Shown here: positions 45,802 through 55,352 of the stretch, piece by piece
Layout: the number at the start of each line of letters is the position of its first letter
Position numbering within the stretch: the stretch's first letter is position 1
Assembly: GCF_016598485.1 (NCBI RefSeq)
Contig: NZ_JAEMUW010000001.1
Location: forward strand, 248,001-312,000
Direction: 5' to 3'
DNA: 64,000 nucleotides
From: Micromonospora coerulea
GTDB lineage: Bacteria > Actinomycetota > Actinomycetes > Mycobacteriales > Micromonosporaceae
The notes under the pieces: generated by a model
The model's input: only the letters and a program-made list of their open reading frames with translations
The model's database searches: none
What the model was told of the DNA's origin: nothing
Position numbers and translations under genes: made by a program

Positions 45802-46788
45802 ATGACACGTTTCCTCGTGCGGCGGCTGCTCTCCGCCGTGCTCACCCTGTTCGCGGTGAGCGTGCTCAGCTTCCTGATGTTCTTCGGCCTGCCGAAGGAC
45901 CCGGTCAGCGGCATGTGTCCGAAGAACTGCAACGCGGAGCGGCTGGAGCGGGTCCGCGAGGAGCTGGGCCTGCGTGACCCGCTGCCGGAGCAGTACGCCA
46001 ACTACATGAAGGGCATCGTGACCGGCCGGGACCTGGGCAGCTCCCAGGGCGGCCGGTGTGACGCCCCCTGCCTCGGCTACTCCTACGTCAACAGCGAGGC
46101 GGTCACCGACACCCTGGCCCGGGTGCTGCCGGTGACGCTGAGCATCGTCATCCCGGCAGCGGTGCTCTGGCTGGTGCTCGGCGTCGGGCTCGGCATCATC
46201 TCGGCGCTGAGACGGGGCACCGCGCTGGACCGGCTGGCGATCGGCTTCTCCCTGGCCGGCGCGTCGCTGCAGCTCTACTTCGTCGGCGCGGTGCTGCTGC
46301 TGATCTTCACGTACAACCTGCGGATCACCCCGGTGCCCAGCTACACCTCCATCTTCGACAATCCGCTGAAGTGGGCCAGCGGGCTGGTGCTCGCCTGGGT
46401 GGCGCTGGCCTTCCTCTTCTCCGCGATCTACGCCCGGCTGTCGCGGGCGCAGATGCTGGAGACGCTGTCGGAGGACTTCGTCCGCACCGCACGGGCCAAG
46501 GGCCTGGCCAAACCCGCGGTGTACGGGCGGCACGCGCTGCGCGCGGCGATCACCCCGGTGGTGACCATCGCCGGCCTGGACGTGGGCAGCGCGCTGGGCG
46601 GCACGGTGATCACCGAGACCACCTTCGGCATCCAGGGGCTCGGCCGGACCGCCGTGGACGCGGTCAAGGCGGGGGACCTGCCGACCATCATGGCCACCGT
46701 GCTGATCTCGGCGGTCTTCATCGTGGTCGCCAACATCGTGGTGGACCTCCTCTACGCCGCCATCGACCCGCGGGTCCGGTTGCGATAG
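45802..46788 (+). CDS. Peptide ABC transporter permease (DppB/OppB)
   Basis: A 328-residue permease: N-terminal MTRFLVRRLLSAVLTLFAVS helix, six helices, and the EAA loop EDFVRTARAKGLAKPAVYGR. Four cysteines in the first periplasmic loop (MCPKNCN and RCDAPC) could form disulphides. It starts 10 bp after the DppC gene. Confidence 0.92.
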   Translation: MTRFLVRRLLSAVLTLFAVSVLSFLMFFGLPKDPVSGMCPKNCNAERLERVREELGLRDPLPEQYANYMKGIVTGRDLGSSQGGRCDAPCLGYSYVNSEAVTDTLARVLPVTLSIVIPAAVLWLVLGVGLGIISALRRGTALDRLAIGFSLAGASLQLYFVGAVLLLIFTYNLRITPVPSYTSIFDNPLKWASGLVLAWVALAFLFSAIYARLSRAQMLETLSEDFVRTARAKGLAKPAVYGRHALRAAITPVVTIAGLDVGSALGGTVITETTFGIQGLGRTAVDAVKAGDLPTIMATVLISAVFIVVANIVVDLLYAAIDPRVRLR

Positions 46789-46895
46789 CGCAACGGCGGC
46801 GGGCTGGGCATGGAGAAATCCACCGCTCTCTGTTACACAAACCGTAGTTTTCCTACGTCGTCTGACGAGGCTCCAGATAGGGGAGGAGGGCGCAG

Positions 46896-48632
46896 ATGCG
46901 CCTGAAGAGGGCAGCCGCCGCTGGCGGAGCGCTCGCACTGCTCGTGGTGATGGGGGCGTGCAGCGAGAACAAGGGCACCGGTGGTGGCGATGAGGCCGAC
47001 CGGGTGCAGAGCGGTTCGATCGCCACCGACCCGAAGGAGTCGATGGGTCCGGCCGCCGAGGTTCCGGGCGCCGCCAAGGGCGGCACCTTCCGGGTGATCC
47101 GGGAGACCAAGATCTCGCACCTCGACCCGCAGCGGGTCTACTCGTTCGCCGGTCTGATGAACGCGCCGCTCTACAGCCGTTTCCTGACCACCTTCAAGGA
47201 CGACGGCGCGGGCAAGGTGACCCTGGTCGGCGACCTCGCCGAGACGCCGGGCACGGATGTCAACAAGGACTGCAAGGTCTGGGAATTCAAGATCAAGGAC
47301 GGGGTGAAGTTCGAGGACGGCAGCGCGATCACGGCCAAGGAGATCGCGTACGGCATCGCCCGCTCCTTCGACCCGGACCTGACCGGCGGCCCCACCTACC
47401 TGCAGGAGTGGCTGGCCGACAGCCCGCAGTACGACACCAAGTGGAACTTCAAGGCGAACAAGAGCTCGCTGCCCCCGGGTCTGACCACCCCGGACGCGAA
47501 GACGATCAAGTTCGAGTTCGCCAAGCCGCACTGCGACCTGCCGTTCGCCGCGTCGCTGCCGTACACCGCTCCGCTGAAGCCGGAGAAGGACACCGGCGTC
47601 AACCTGGACAACCAGCCCTTCTCCTCGGGCCCGTACAAGATCACCAAGAACACCGCCGGTGTCGAGCTGGTGATGGAGCGCAACGAGAACTGGGACCCGA
47701 AGACCGACCCGGTGCGCCACGCGTACCCGGACAAGGTCGTCTGGACCTACGGCCCGGACGCCGAGGCGGGCGCCAACCGGGTCATCGCCGACAACGGCGA
47801 CGACCAGACGGCGCTGGCCTGGAACGGCGTCCCCTCGGCGCTGGTCGCCAAGGTCTCCGGTGACGCGGCGCTCAAGCCGCGCTCGGTGCAGGGCCAGACC
47901 CCCAGCCTCTGGCGGCTCACCATCAACACCAGCCGGGTCACCGACCTGACGGTGCGCCAGGCGCTGAACTACGCGATCGACCGGGACGGCTTCATCAAGG
48001 CGTACGGCGGTGAGGCGAGCGCCAGGGCCGTCACCACCCTGATGCCGCCGTCGACGATCGGCTTCGAGAAGTACGACGCCTACCCGGCCGGCCCGAGCGG
48101 CAACATCGAGAAGGCCAAGGAGCTGCTCGCCGGCAAGACGCCCGAGCTGGTGCTCGGCATCAGCGACGACTCACCGGAACTCGCCACCCAGCTCAAGGGC
48201 AACCTGGAGAAGGCCGGCTTCAAGATCACGGTGAAGACCATCCCGACCGACGCCAAGCTCGACGAGGTCGGCAAGAAGAACAACCCGTGGGACCTCTACA
48301 CCGACCAGTGGGCCGCCGACTGGCCCAGCGGCGCGGCGATCCTGCCGGTGCTCTTCGACGGCCGCACCATCAAGGCCGAGAACAACAGCAACACCGCGTA
48401 CGTCAACAGCGACGAGATCAACAAGGAGTTCGACCGGGTGCTCGCCATGCCCGCCGCCGAGCAGGGCAAGGAGTGGGCCAAGCTCGACAAGCGGATCATG
48501 ACCGAGCTCGCCCCGGCCGTGCCGCTCTTCGTCGAGCAGGGCTACTACCTGCACGGGTCGAAGGTGGGCGGGATCTACCTGTCCAGCATCTTCGGCTACC
48601 CGGCGCTGACGAACGCGTACGTCAAGCAGTAA
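46896..48632 (+). CDS. Peptide-binding lipoprotein of ABC importer (DppA/OppA)
   Basis: A 578-residue family 5 extracellular solute-binding protein. The signal peptide is lipoprotein-type with lipobox VMGAC, lipidation at about Cys22, followed by a Gly-rich linker. The start of the mature fold is KGGTFRVIRETKISHLDPQR and ITAKEIAYGIARSFDP marks the family. It captures peptides outside the cell for the two permeases. ATG 46896 follows GGGGAGGAGG. A 107-bp gap with CGTAG-TTTTC-CTACG precedes it, so it may have extra expression from its own promoter. Confidence 0.93.
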   Translation: MRLKRAAAAGGALALLVVMGACSENKGTGGGDEADRVQSGSIATDPKESMGPAAEVPGAAKGGTFRVIRETKISHLDPQRVYSFAGLMNAPLYSRFLTTFKDDGAGKVTLVGDLAETPGTDVNKDCKVWEFKIKDGVKFEDGSAITAKEIAYGIARSFDPDLTGGPTYLQEWLADSPQYDTKWNFKANKSSLPPGLTTPDAKTIKFEFAKPHCDLPFAASLPYTAPLKPEKDTGVNLDNQPFSSGPYKITKNTAGVELVMERNENWDPKTDPVRHAYPDKVVWTYGPDAEAGANRVIADNGDDQTALAWNGVPSALVAKVSGDAALKPRSVQGQTPSLWRLTINTSRVTDLTVRQALNYAIDRDGFIKAYGGEASARAVTTLMPPSTIGFEKYDAYPAGPSGNIEKAKELLAGKTPELVLGISDDSPELATQLKGNLEKAGFKITVKTIPTDAKLDEVGKKNNPWDLYTDQWAADWPSGAAILPVLFDGRTIKAENNSNTAYVNSDEINKEFDRVLAMPAAEQGKEWAKLDKRIMTELAPAVPLFVEQGYYLHGSKVGGIYLSSIFGYPALTNAYVKQ

Positions 48633-48645
48633 CCGCAGTGCGCGC

Positions 48646-48674
48646 AGCGGCCCCGGTCCACGACCGGGGCCGCT
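48646..48674. terminator. Terminator between peptide importer and S9 peptidase
   Basis: Perfect 13-bp stem (AGCGGCCCCGGTC and its complement) with a 3-nt loop, followed by TCGTTC on the plus strand. It lies between convergent genes and probably works both ways. Confidence 0.75.
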
Positions 48675-48678
48675 TCGT

Positions 48679-50820
48679 TCACAGGTGCCGGCGCAGGAAG
48701 TCCAGCTCCAGCCGGAGCAACCGCTCGGCGGTGCCGTCGGAGGCCAGATGGGTCGCCCCGGTCAACGGCAGCACCGCGTGCGGCCGGCCGGCGGCCAGCA
48801 GCGCCGCCGAGAGCCGCAGGGTGTGCGCGGCCAGCACGTTGTCGTCGGCCAGCCCGTGCACCAGCAGCATCGGCCGGGCCTGCTCCGGGCCGCCCACCGG
48901 CTCGGCGGCCAGCTCCACCAGTGAGTGGTGGGCGTACACGTCCATCCCGTCGTCCGGCAGGCCCAGGTAGCGCTCGGTGTAGGCGGTGTCGTACAACGTC
49001 CAGTCGGTGACCGGCGCGCCGACGATGGCGCACCGGAACAGCTCCGGGTGGCGCAGCACCGCCAGCCCGGCCAGCCACCCGCCGAACGACCAGCCCCGCA
49101 CGGCCACCCGGTCCAGGTCCAGGTCCGGGTGCTTGCCCGCCAGGGCGGTGAGCGCGTCCACCTGGTCGGCGAGGATCACGTCGGCCAGCCGCCGGTGGAT
49201 CGCCTTCTCGAACGACGGCGCGATCCCCGGGGTGCCCCGGTTGTCGATCGTCACCACCGCGAAGCCCGAGTCGGCCCACCACTGCCGTTCCAGCCACGCC
49301 GCCCGCGCCGCGATCACCTCCTGGTGCCCCGGGCCGCCGTAGACGTCCAGCAGCACCGGCAGCCGGGTGCCCTTCACGTGGTCGGTCGGGTAGAGCACCG
49401 CGGACGGCAGCCGCCGGTCGGTCACCCGGACCAGCGTCGGCCGCGGCGCGTAGGGCGGGTTAGCGGCCAGCGAGCGGAGCTGCGCCACCTCCCGGTCGCC
49501 GTGCCAAACCGTCCACCGGGTCCCGGGGTGCTCCAGCGAGGCGGTGCCGACCACCAGCGTCGCGCCGCCGATCGCGGCGGTGTGCCAGCCCGGGTCGCCG
49601 CTCATCCGGCGGGCGTCCACGCCGCCACCGATCGCCGTTCGGACCCGGAACAGGTGCCGCTGGCTCGGTTCGCCCTCGCTCGCCTCGACCAGCAGGTCCG
49701 CCGGGCCGTTGCCGGCGGGCAGCCGGCCCACCACGCGGCGTACGTACAGCGACGGCGGGGTGAGCAGGGTGCCGTCGGCGAAGAGGCAGCGGGCGTCGTA
49801 CCCGTCGTGGGCCAGCTCCCCGCCGACCAGCACCCGCCCGTCCGGCAGGTGCGCCGGGGTGCCCGGAATCGGCTCCACCCAGCGCGGGTCGGCCAGCTCG
49901 GCGTGTACCTGCGTCTCCCCGGTCCGCGGGTCCACGGCGAGCACCAGGCCGTGCTGCTGGGAGCGGCGCAGCACGGTGATCAGCGGACCGCCGTCCGCCC
50001 AGTCGACCGAGGTCAGGTACGGGTAGGTCTCGCGGTCCCAGTGCACGTCGACCCAGCCGTCGTCCAGGTCTAGCAGGTGCAGGCTGACCTGCGCGTTCTG
50101 CCCGCCCGCCCGGGGGTAGGCGACGGTCGTCGGCGGGCTCGCCGGGTCGGCCGGGTCGTGCAGGTACCAGCGCGGCAGCCGGGACTCGTCCACCCGCGCG
50201 GCCAGCACCGAGCGCCCGTCCGGGGCCCACCAGTAACCGCGGAACCGGTCGAACTCCTCCGCCGCGACGTGCTCGGCCAGCCCCCAGGTGACGCCGCTGT
50301 CCTCGCCGGCGAGCAGGGTGTCCGTGCCGTCGGACTCGACCACCCGCAGCTGGCCCCGGCGCACCCCCTCCGCGGCGTCGGTCACGTAGGCCAGCCGCTC
50401 CCCGGTCGGGTCCGGCCGCGGGTCGATCACCGGGCCGACGGTGTCCACCTCGATCACGTCGCCGTGCACCAGGTCCGCCCGGAACAATCGGCCGGCCAGC
50501 GCGAACACCGCGATCCGGCCGGCCGCGTCCAGGGCGTACGAGCCGATGCCGGCGGCGCTGAGCCGCAACCGTTCGCGCAGCGCCCGCTCGCCGGGGGCCA
50601 GCGCGGCCGGGTCGGCGTCCGCCTCGAGCAGGGTGGCCGGGTCGGCGATCAGCCGTTCCTCGGCGGTGGCGACGTCCAGCAGCCACAGCGCGTCGGCGGG
50701 ATCCTCCGGACCGGACGAGCGCAGGAAGATCACCCGGGAGCCGTCCTCGGCGACGCTGACGGCGCGCGGCGCCCCGTGGCTGAACCGGCGGGTACGGGCG
50801 GCCAGCTCGGGAAAGTCCAC
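48679..50820 (-). CDS. S9-family prolyl oligopeptidase (dipeptidyl-peptidase IV type)
   Basis: A 713-residue two-domain serine peptidase with an N-terminal beta-propeller and a C-terminal alpha/beta hydrolase. The catalytic triad is Ser578 in GWSFGGW, Asp659 in HGLADDNV and His691 in GATHLAS. DPP-IV features include the Glu-rich AEHVAAEEFDRFRGYWW segment that anchors the substrate N-terminus. No signal peptide is visible, so it is likely cytoplasmic and could digest peptides brought in by the neighbouring importer (inference). Start GTG 50820 lies 7 nt after TACGAT. Confidence 0.92.
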   Translation of the reverse strand: MDFPELAARTRRFSHGAPRAVSVAEDGSRVIFLRSSGPEDPADALWLLDVATAEERLIADPATLLEADADPAALAPGERALRERLRLSAAGIGSYALDAAGRIAVFALAGRLFRADLVHGDVIEVDTVGPVIDPRPDPTGERLAYVTDAAEGVRRGQLRVVESDGTDTLLAGEDSGVTWGLAEHVAAEEFDRFRGYWWAPDGRSVLAARVDESRLPRWYLHDPADPASPPTTVAYPRAGGQNAQVSLHLLDLDDGWVDVHWDRETYPYLTSVDWADGGPLITVLRRSQQHGLVLAVDPRTGETQVHAELADPRWVEPIPGTPAHLPDGRVLVGGELAHDGYDARCLFADGTLLTPPSLYVRRVVGRLPAGNGPADLLVEASEGEPSQRHLFRVRTAIGGGVDARRMSGDPGWHTAAIGGATLVVGTASLEHPGTRWTVWHGDREVAQLRSLAANPPYAPRPTLVRVTDRRLPSAVLYPTDHVKGTRLPVLLDVYGGPGHQEVIAARAAWLERQWWADSGFAVVTIDNRGTPGIAPSFEKAIHRRLADVILADQVDALTALAGKHPDLDLDRVAVRGWSFGGWLAGLAVLRHPELFRCAIVGAPVTDWTLYDTAYTERYLGLPDDGMDVYAHHSLVELAAEPVGGPEQARPMLLVHGLADDNVLAAHTLRLSAALLAAGRPHAVLPLTGATHLASDGTAERLLRLELDFLRRHL

Positions 50821-50827
50821 AGTTCGG

Positions 50828-50833
50828 ATCGTA
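50828..50833 (-). promoter_or_regulatory. -10 element, leaderless S9 peptidase gene
   Basis: TACGAT on the minus strand, 7 nt before the GTG at 50820. Confidence 0.55.
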
Positions 50834-50902
50834 GAGCCGCGCCGGGCGTGATGTGGCCGACCTGCGCGGACGCGTCAGGCTCGGCGGGGGACGACCGCCG
50901 GT

Positions 50903-50908
50903 TAGAGT
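50903..50908 (+). promoter_or_regulatory. -10 element, leaderless mshB
   Basis: TAGAGT, 7 nt before the GTG at 50916; an in-frame GTG at 50907 overlaps this hexamer and is less likely. Confidence 0.55.
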
Positions 50909-50915
50909 GACGATC

Positions 50916-51830
50916 GTGACGACGCTGCCCGACCGACGCCTGCTGCTGGTCCACGCGCACCCCGACGACGAGTCCATCGGCACCGGTTCCACGATGGCGC
51001 ACTACGCCGCGTCCGGCGCCCAGGTCACCCTGGTGACCTGCACGCTGGGCGAGGAGGGCGAGATCCACGTGCCGGAGCTGACCCAGCTCGCGGCGGCGGA
51101 GGCCGACCAGCTCGGTGGGTACCGGATCGGCGAGCTGGCCGCCGCGTGCGCCGCGCTCGGCGTCACCGACCACCGCTTCCTCGGCGGCGCCGGCCGCTAC
51201 CGCGACTCCGGCATGATGGGCCTCGCCACCAACGAGCACCCCCGCGCCTTCTGGCAGGCCGACCCCGACGAGGCCGCCGGGCACCTGGTGGAGATCATGC
51301 GGGAGGTACGCCCCCAGGTCATGATCACGTACGACCCCAACGGCTTCTACGGGCACCCGGACCACATCCAGGCGCACCGGGTGGCGATGCGCGCCGTCGA
51401 GCTGGCCGCCGTCGAGGGCGTCGCCCCGGCCAAGGTCTACTGGACGGCCATGCCGCGCAGCGTGCTGGCGGCCGGCCTGGACCACTTCGTCGACTCGTCG
51501 GACAACCCTTTCGCCGGCATCGAAAGCGCCGACGAGCTGCCCTTCGGTACCCCCGACCCGGAGATCGCGGCGCGGATCGACGCCACCGAGCAGCACGCCG
51601 CCAAGGAGGCGGCGATGCGGGCGCACGCCACCCAGATTCCGGCCACCTCCTGGCTCTACTCCATCGCCGGCAACTTCGGCGCGGAGTTCATGGGGGTGGA
51701 GTACTTCACCCTCGCGGTCGGCGAGAAGGGCCCGGGCAACGGCCCGTACGGCTGGGAGGACGACCTCTTCGCGGGCCTGGCGCTGGACGGGCCGGACCGG
51801 TCCCCGGTCGCGGCGGCCGGCCTCCGGTGA
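50916..51830 (+). CDS. mshB: GlcNAc-Ins deacetylase of mycothiol synthesis
   Basis: Zinc deacetylase converting GlcNAc-Ins to GlcN-Ins, the second committed step to mycothiol, the actinobacterial thiol. The 304-residue protein has the metal/catalytic HAHPDDES at 13-20 and GHPDHIQAH at 146-154, both LmbE-family signatures. The start is GTG 50916, 7 nt after TAGAGT. It overlaps the next gene in GTGA. Presence of mshB supports the actinobacterial assignment. Confidence 0.95.
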   Translation: MTTLPDRRLLLVHAHPDDESIGTGSTMAHYAASGAQVTLVTCTLGEEGEIHVPELTQLAAAEADQLGGYRIGELAAACAALGVTDHRFLGGAGRYRDSGMMGLATNEHPRAFWQADPDEAAGHLVEIMREVRPQVMITYDPNGFYGHPDHIQAHRVAMRAVELAAVEGVAPAKVYWTAMPRSVLAAGLDHFVDSSDNPFAGIESADELPFGTPDPEIAARIDATEQHAAKEAAMRAHATQIPATSWLYSIAGNFGAEFMGVEYFTLAVGEKGPGNGPYGWEDDLFAGLALDGPDRSPVAAAGLR

Positions 51831-52285
51831 CCCTGCCGGCCGCGCCGATGTCGGTCGTACCCGAGCAGGAGCCCGCCACGCCGCCCGCCCGCCCGCGGCC
51901 GGCGCTCGACCTGGCGCTGCGCGTCGCCGGCGGCGTGGTCGCCGTGCTGGCCGGGGTGCTCTCGGCGGTGCTGGAGCTGCTGCTGGCCACCGTCCGGATC
52001 GGGGGTCAGCTGATCGGCGTGTCGGCGCTGGTGGCGATCGGCGCCGGGATCGCGCTGAGCTGGTTCGCCCACGAGGCGGTCGGTACCCGGTGGGCGGTGG
52101 CGCTGCCCGCCGTGCCGTGGTTCGCGGTGATGGCGGTGGCGTCGCTCCGGACCACCGAGGGGGACCTGCTCGTCTCCGGCGACAACTGGGTCGGCCTGGC
52201 GATGATCGTCGCCGGCGCGATGACCTTCGCCGTGATGGGCTTCCGGCAGGTCCTCGCGCCGCCACCGGTCCGACGCGACGGCTGA
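51827..52285 (+). CDS. Small four-helix membrane protein
   Basis: A 152-residue protein with a Pro-rich cytoplasmic start and four hydrophobic helices ([75 protein letters not shown]). No known domain. It is translationally coupled to mshB; similar DUF-type membrane proteins follow mshB in other actinobacteria. An internal ATG at 51848 is an alternative start. Confidence 0.75.
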   Translation: MTLPAAPMSVVPEQEPATPPARPRPALDLALRVAGGVVAVLAGVLSAVLELLLATVRIGGQLIGVSALVAIGAGIALSWFAHEAVGTRWAVALPAVPWFAVMAVASLRTTEGDLLVSGDNWVGLAMIVAGAMTFAVMGFRQVLAPPPVRRDG

Positions 52286-52370
52286 TGACGCCACCCAGCT
52301 CGCGGTGGTAGATATTCCTGCCAGGGAGTCCCGCCCGCGCGGGGGCGGGCGGTACGGCGGGAGGCGTGCG

Positions 52371-52835
52371 ATGAGGGAGCGGTGGGGCGCGGTCGGTGCG
52401 CTCACGGGGGCGCTGTTCGCGGTGAACGTGGCGGCCCGGCTGGTCATCAGGTTCGGCTTCGAGGGCGACGACGGCGCCGCCGACCGGGTGTCGCTGGTGA
52501 TGTTCGTGGTGATCGGGCTGGTCCTCGCCGCGGTGGCGTTCCGGTGGGGCCGCGACCGTCCGGTCTCCCACTGGGCCGGTGACCTCGCCGTCGCGGTGGT
52601 GCTGGCGCTGGCGCTGACCGTGTTCGTCGCCCCGCTGCTGGTGGGGGAGAACCCGTTCGGCGGCGGCGCCGGGCTCTTCTTCGCCCAGATCTGGCTCTAC
52701 CTGGCCGCCGCCGGCGCCGGGGTGCTGGTCGGCTACCTGATCCTCACCGCGCTCGGCCGGGATCACCGCTCCCAGCAGCTCAAGCGCTACGCCCAGCTCA
52801 AGGCCGCCAAGCCCCGCCGCGTCGTCCGCCGCTGA
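52371..52835 (+). CDS. Small four-helix membrane protein
   Basis: A 154-residue protein with four predicted helices (GALTGALFAVNVAARLVI, VSLVMFVVIGLVLAAVAF, LAVAVVLALALTVFVAPLLV, LYLAAAGAGVLVGYLILTAL) and a basic C-terminal tail (KRYAQLKAAKPRRVVRR). Function is unknown. ATG 52371 is chosen for the GGGAGG just upstream. A GC hairpin (52330-52349) and a TAGATATT element near 52309 lie in the preceding gap. Confidence 0.75.
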   Translation: MRERWGAVGALTGALFAVNVAARLVIRFGFEGDDGAADRVSLVMFVVIGLVLAAVAFRWGRDRPVSHWAGDLAVAVVLALALTVFVAPLLVGENPFGGGAGLFFAQIWLYLAAAGAGVLVGYLILTALGRDHRSQQLKRYAQLKAAKPRRVVRR

Positions 52836-52868
52836 CCCCGCCACCGGCCCGGCCCCAGAACCCGCGGC

Positions 52869-53828
52869 TCAGTGCGGGGCGACCCGGGTGAGGTAGGTGT
52901 GGTGGGTGGTGAAGCCCAGCCGCTGGTAGAGGGCCACCGCCGGGGTGTTGCGCTGCTCCACCTGGAGGAAGGCGTGGCTGGCCCCCTGCGCCGTACCCCA
53001 GTCGACCAGGGACCGGATCACCCGGCCGGCCAGCCCCTGCCGGCGGGCCGCCGGCAGCACCTCGACCAGGGTGAGGCCGAGCCATCGCCCCTGCCCGGTG
53101 ACCGTGCCCCGGCCGACGGCGACCAGCGTGCCGTCGGCGTACACCTGGGCGAACCGGACCCGGTCCACGGCGGTGAGCACGTGCCGCGCGGCGTCCGGCA
53201 GGCCACCCTTGCGGCCGGCGGCGACGGCCAGCCAGTCGTCCGACGGCGCGGCGGCCAGCTCCACCGGTGGCAGGCCGGCGCGGGCCGGCGCGGCCGGCGA
53301 CAGCGCGGCGAGCGCGACGGTCTGCACCAGCACCGGCGGCCGGGCGCCCCAGCCGCGCGCGTCCAGCTCCGCGCCGACCGGGGCGGCGAGCGGCAGCGGG
53401 GTGTTGACCATGGCCGGCTGGCCCCGCTCGGCGTACCACCGCACCACGGCGTCCAGGGCGGCGGACAGCGGGCGGTCCGGGTCGCCCACCGGAAGCGCCG
53501 AGTTCGCCCGGCCGGTCCAGCCGGCGGCGCTGCGCAGCAGCCAGTCGCCGAGCCGGCCGCGGACCGGGGCGGGCCAGGCCTCGTCGGCGGCCAGTTCCAG
53601 GGCGACCACCGCGGCGGCCGTCGGCCGTCGGGCCGGCGGCACCCGCTTGGCCCGGTGCACCTCGCCCACCGGCACCCGGAGCCGGCCCTGGGTGGTGGCC
53701 AGCGTGATGTGGGTCTCGCTCAGCTCGACCAGCTCCCCGAGGGCGTCGGAGAATAGCGGCCGGCCTTCGCGAATCCCCACAATTCGCCGGACCACGATCC
53801 GGTGTCCCACATCCTGCTGTCGGAGCAC
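52869..53828 (-). CDS. GNAT acetyltransferase, cg3035/Rv0428c family
   Basis: A 319-residue protein with an N-terminal SH3-like domain (IVVRRIVGIREGRPLFSDAL, about 1-70) and a C-terminal GNAT domain with acetyl-CoA motif VEVLPAARRQGLAGRVIR and VEQRNTPAVALYQRLGF. This two-part layout is that of the actinobacterial Rv0428c family; the acceptor is unknown. The start is GTG 53828, 6 nt after GGGGAGGGGG. It is divergent from fdxA. Confidence 0.9.
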   Translation of the reverse strand: MLRQQDVGHRIVVRRIVGIREGRPLFSDALGELVELSETHITLATTQGRLRVPVGEVHRAKRVPPARRPTAAAVVALELAADEAWPAPVRGRLGDWLLRSAAGWTGRANSALPVGDPDRPLSAALDAVVRWYAERGQPAMVNTPLPLAAPVGAELDARGWGARPPVLVQTVALAALSPAAPARAGLPPVELAAAPSDDWLAVAAGRKGGLPDAARHVLTAVDRVRFAQVYADGTLVAVGRGTVTGQGRWLGLTLVEVLPAARRQGLAGRVIRSLVDWGTAQGASHAFLQVEQRNTPAVALYQRLGFTTHHTYLTRVAPH

Positions 53829-53907
53829 GATCGACCCCCTCCCCGGCGAGATACTAGGCTCTTACCGTCGCGGGTGATCGCGACGAGTCTTGCGGAGGAG
53901 AAGACCG

Positions 53908-54234
53908 GTGACCTACATCATCGCCGAGCCGTGCGTGGATGTGCTCGACAAGGCATGCATCGAGGAATGCCCGGTCGACTGCATTTACGAGGGCAATCGG
54001 ATGCTCTACATCCACCCCGACGAGTGCGTCGACTGTGGTGCCTGTGAGCCGGTCTGCCCGGTCGAAGCGATCTTCTACGAGGACGACGTTCCGGAGCAGT
54101 GGAAGGACTACACCGGGGCGAACTACGAGTTCTTCGAGGACCTCGGCTCGCCGGGTGGCGCCTCCAAGATCGGCAAGGTGGAGAAGGACGCGACGTTCGT
54201 CGCGGCTCAGCCGCCGCGCGGAGAGGGCCACTGA
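53908..54234 (+). CDS. fdxA: Ferredoxin FdxA (7Fe type)
   Basis: A 108-residue ferredoxin with eight cysteines: C9, C17, C21, C25 (CVDVLDKACIEECPVDC) and C40, C43, C46, C50 (CVDCGACEPVC), the [3Fe-4S][4Fe-4S] pattern. It serves as a low-potential electron carrier, for example for cytochromes P450. Start GTG 53908 follows GGAGGAG. It directly precedes dapC and shares its stop with that gene's start. Confidence 0.95.
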   Translation: MTYIIAEPCVDVLDKACIEECPVDCIYEGNRMLYIHPDECVDCGACEPVCPVEAIFYEDDVPEQWKDYTGANYEFFEDLGSPGGASKIGKVEKDATFVAAQPPRGEGH

Positions 54235-55337
54235 ACCGGCCCGCGCCGGTCTCGGCGCGGCTGCCCGACTTCACCTGGGACACCCTGGACGCCGCAGCCG
54301 CGACGGCCGCGGCGCACCCGGACGGTCTGATCAACCTCTCCATGGGGACGCCGGTCGACCCGGTGCCCCCGGTGATCCGGCAGGCGCTCGCCGACGCGTC
54401 GAACGCCCCGGGCTACCCGCTGACCGCGGGCACCCCCGCGCTACGGGACGCCATCGCGGCTTGGGTGGCCCGCGCCTGCGGCGCGGGCGTCGACGGCCTC
54501 GGTGTGCTGCCCACGATCGGCTCCAAGGAACTGGTCGCCTGGCTGCCCACGCTGCTCGGGGTCGGTCCCGGTGACGTGGTCGTGGTGCCGTCCGTCGCCT
54601 ACCCGACGTACTCCGACGGGGCGCGGCTGGTCGGCGCCACCACCGTGCGCACCGACTCGCTGACCGCGGTGGGTCCCACCTCGCGGGTCCGTCTGGTCTG
54701 GGTGAACTCGCCCGGCAACCCGACCGGGCGGGTGCTGCCCGCCCGCCACCTGCGCAAGGTGGTGGACTGGGCCCGGGAGCGCGGCGCGGTGGTCGCCAGC
54801 GACGAGTGCTACCTGCCGCTGGGCTGGGACGCCGAGCCCGTCTCCGTGCTCTCGCCCGAGGTGTGCGGCGGCTCGTACGACGGGGTGCTGGCGGTGCATT
54901 CGCTCTCCAAGCGCTCCAACCTGGCCGGCTACCGGGCCGGCTTCGTGGCCGGCGACCCGGCGCTGGTGGCCGAGCTGCTCAAGATCCGTAAACACGCCGG
55001 CATGATCGTGCCCGCGCCGGTCCAGGCGGCAATGGTGGCGGCGCTGAGCGACGAGACGCACGCCGACGCGCAGCGGGAGCGCTACCGGGCCCGCCGCGCG
55101 CAGCTGCACGCCGCGTTCACCGGCGCTGGCTTCACGGTCGAGCACTCCGAGGCCGGGCTCTACCTCTGGCTGACCCGCGACGAGGACTGCTGGGAGACGG
55201 TCGACTGGCTGGCCCGGCGGGGCATCCTGGTCGCCGCCGGGGTGTTCTACGGCCCGGCCGGTTCCCGGCACGTGCGGGTGGCGCTGACCGAGTCCGACGA
55301 GCACGTCGCGGCGGTCGCCGGCCGACTGCGCGCCTGA
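54231..55337 (+). CDS. dapC: Succinyldiaminopimelate transaminase (probable CTG start)
   Basis: PLP enzyme of the lysine/diaminopimelate succinylase branch (N-succinyl-LL-2-amino-6-ketopimelate to N-succinyl-LL-DAP), 368 residues. The PLP lysine is K227 in SLSKRSNLAGYRAGF, with NSPGNPTGRVL and SDECYLPLGW upstream. The frame has no ATG, GTG or TTG between 54099 and the conserved N-terminus. A CTG at 54231 overlaps the fdxA stop (CTGA), has GGAGAGGG just upstream, and gives an N-terminus of family length. ATG 54099 would extend far into fdxA. Confidence 0.9.
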   Translation: MNRPAPVSARLPDFTWDTLDAAAATAAAHPDGLINLSMGTPVDPVPPVIRQALADASNAPGYPLTAGTPALRDAIAAWVARACGAGVDGLGVLPTIGSKELVAWLPTLLGVGPGDVVVVPSVAYPTYSDGARLVGATTVRTDSLTAVGPTSRVRLVWVNSPGNPTGRVLPARHLRKVVDWARERGAVVASDECYLPLGWDAEPVSVLSPEVCGGSYDGVLAVHSLSKRSNLAGYRAGFVAGDPALVAELLKIRKHAGMIVPAPVQAAMVAALSDETHADAQRERYRARRAQLHAAFTGAGFTVEHSEAGLYLWLTRDEDCWETVDWLARRGILVAAGVFYGPAGSRHVRVALTESDEHVAAVAGRLRA

Positions 55338-55352
55338 CGCCGGGGCCGCGCG

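Noticed and set aside
44890..46938. 682-codon minus-strand open frame opposite the peptide permeases
   Set aside because: Composition is His/Arg/Gln-rich shadow sequence and the plus strand encodes two clear permeases.
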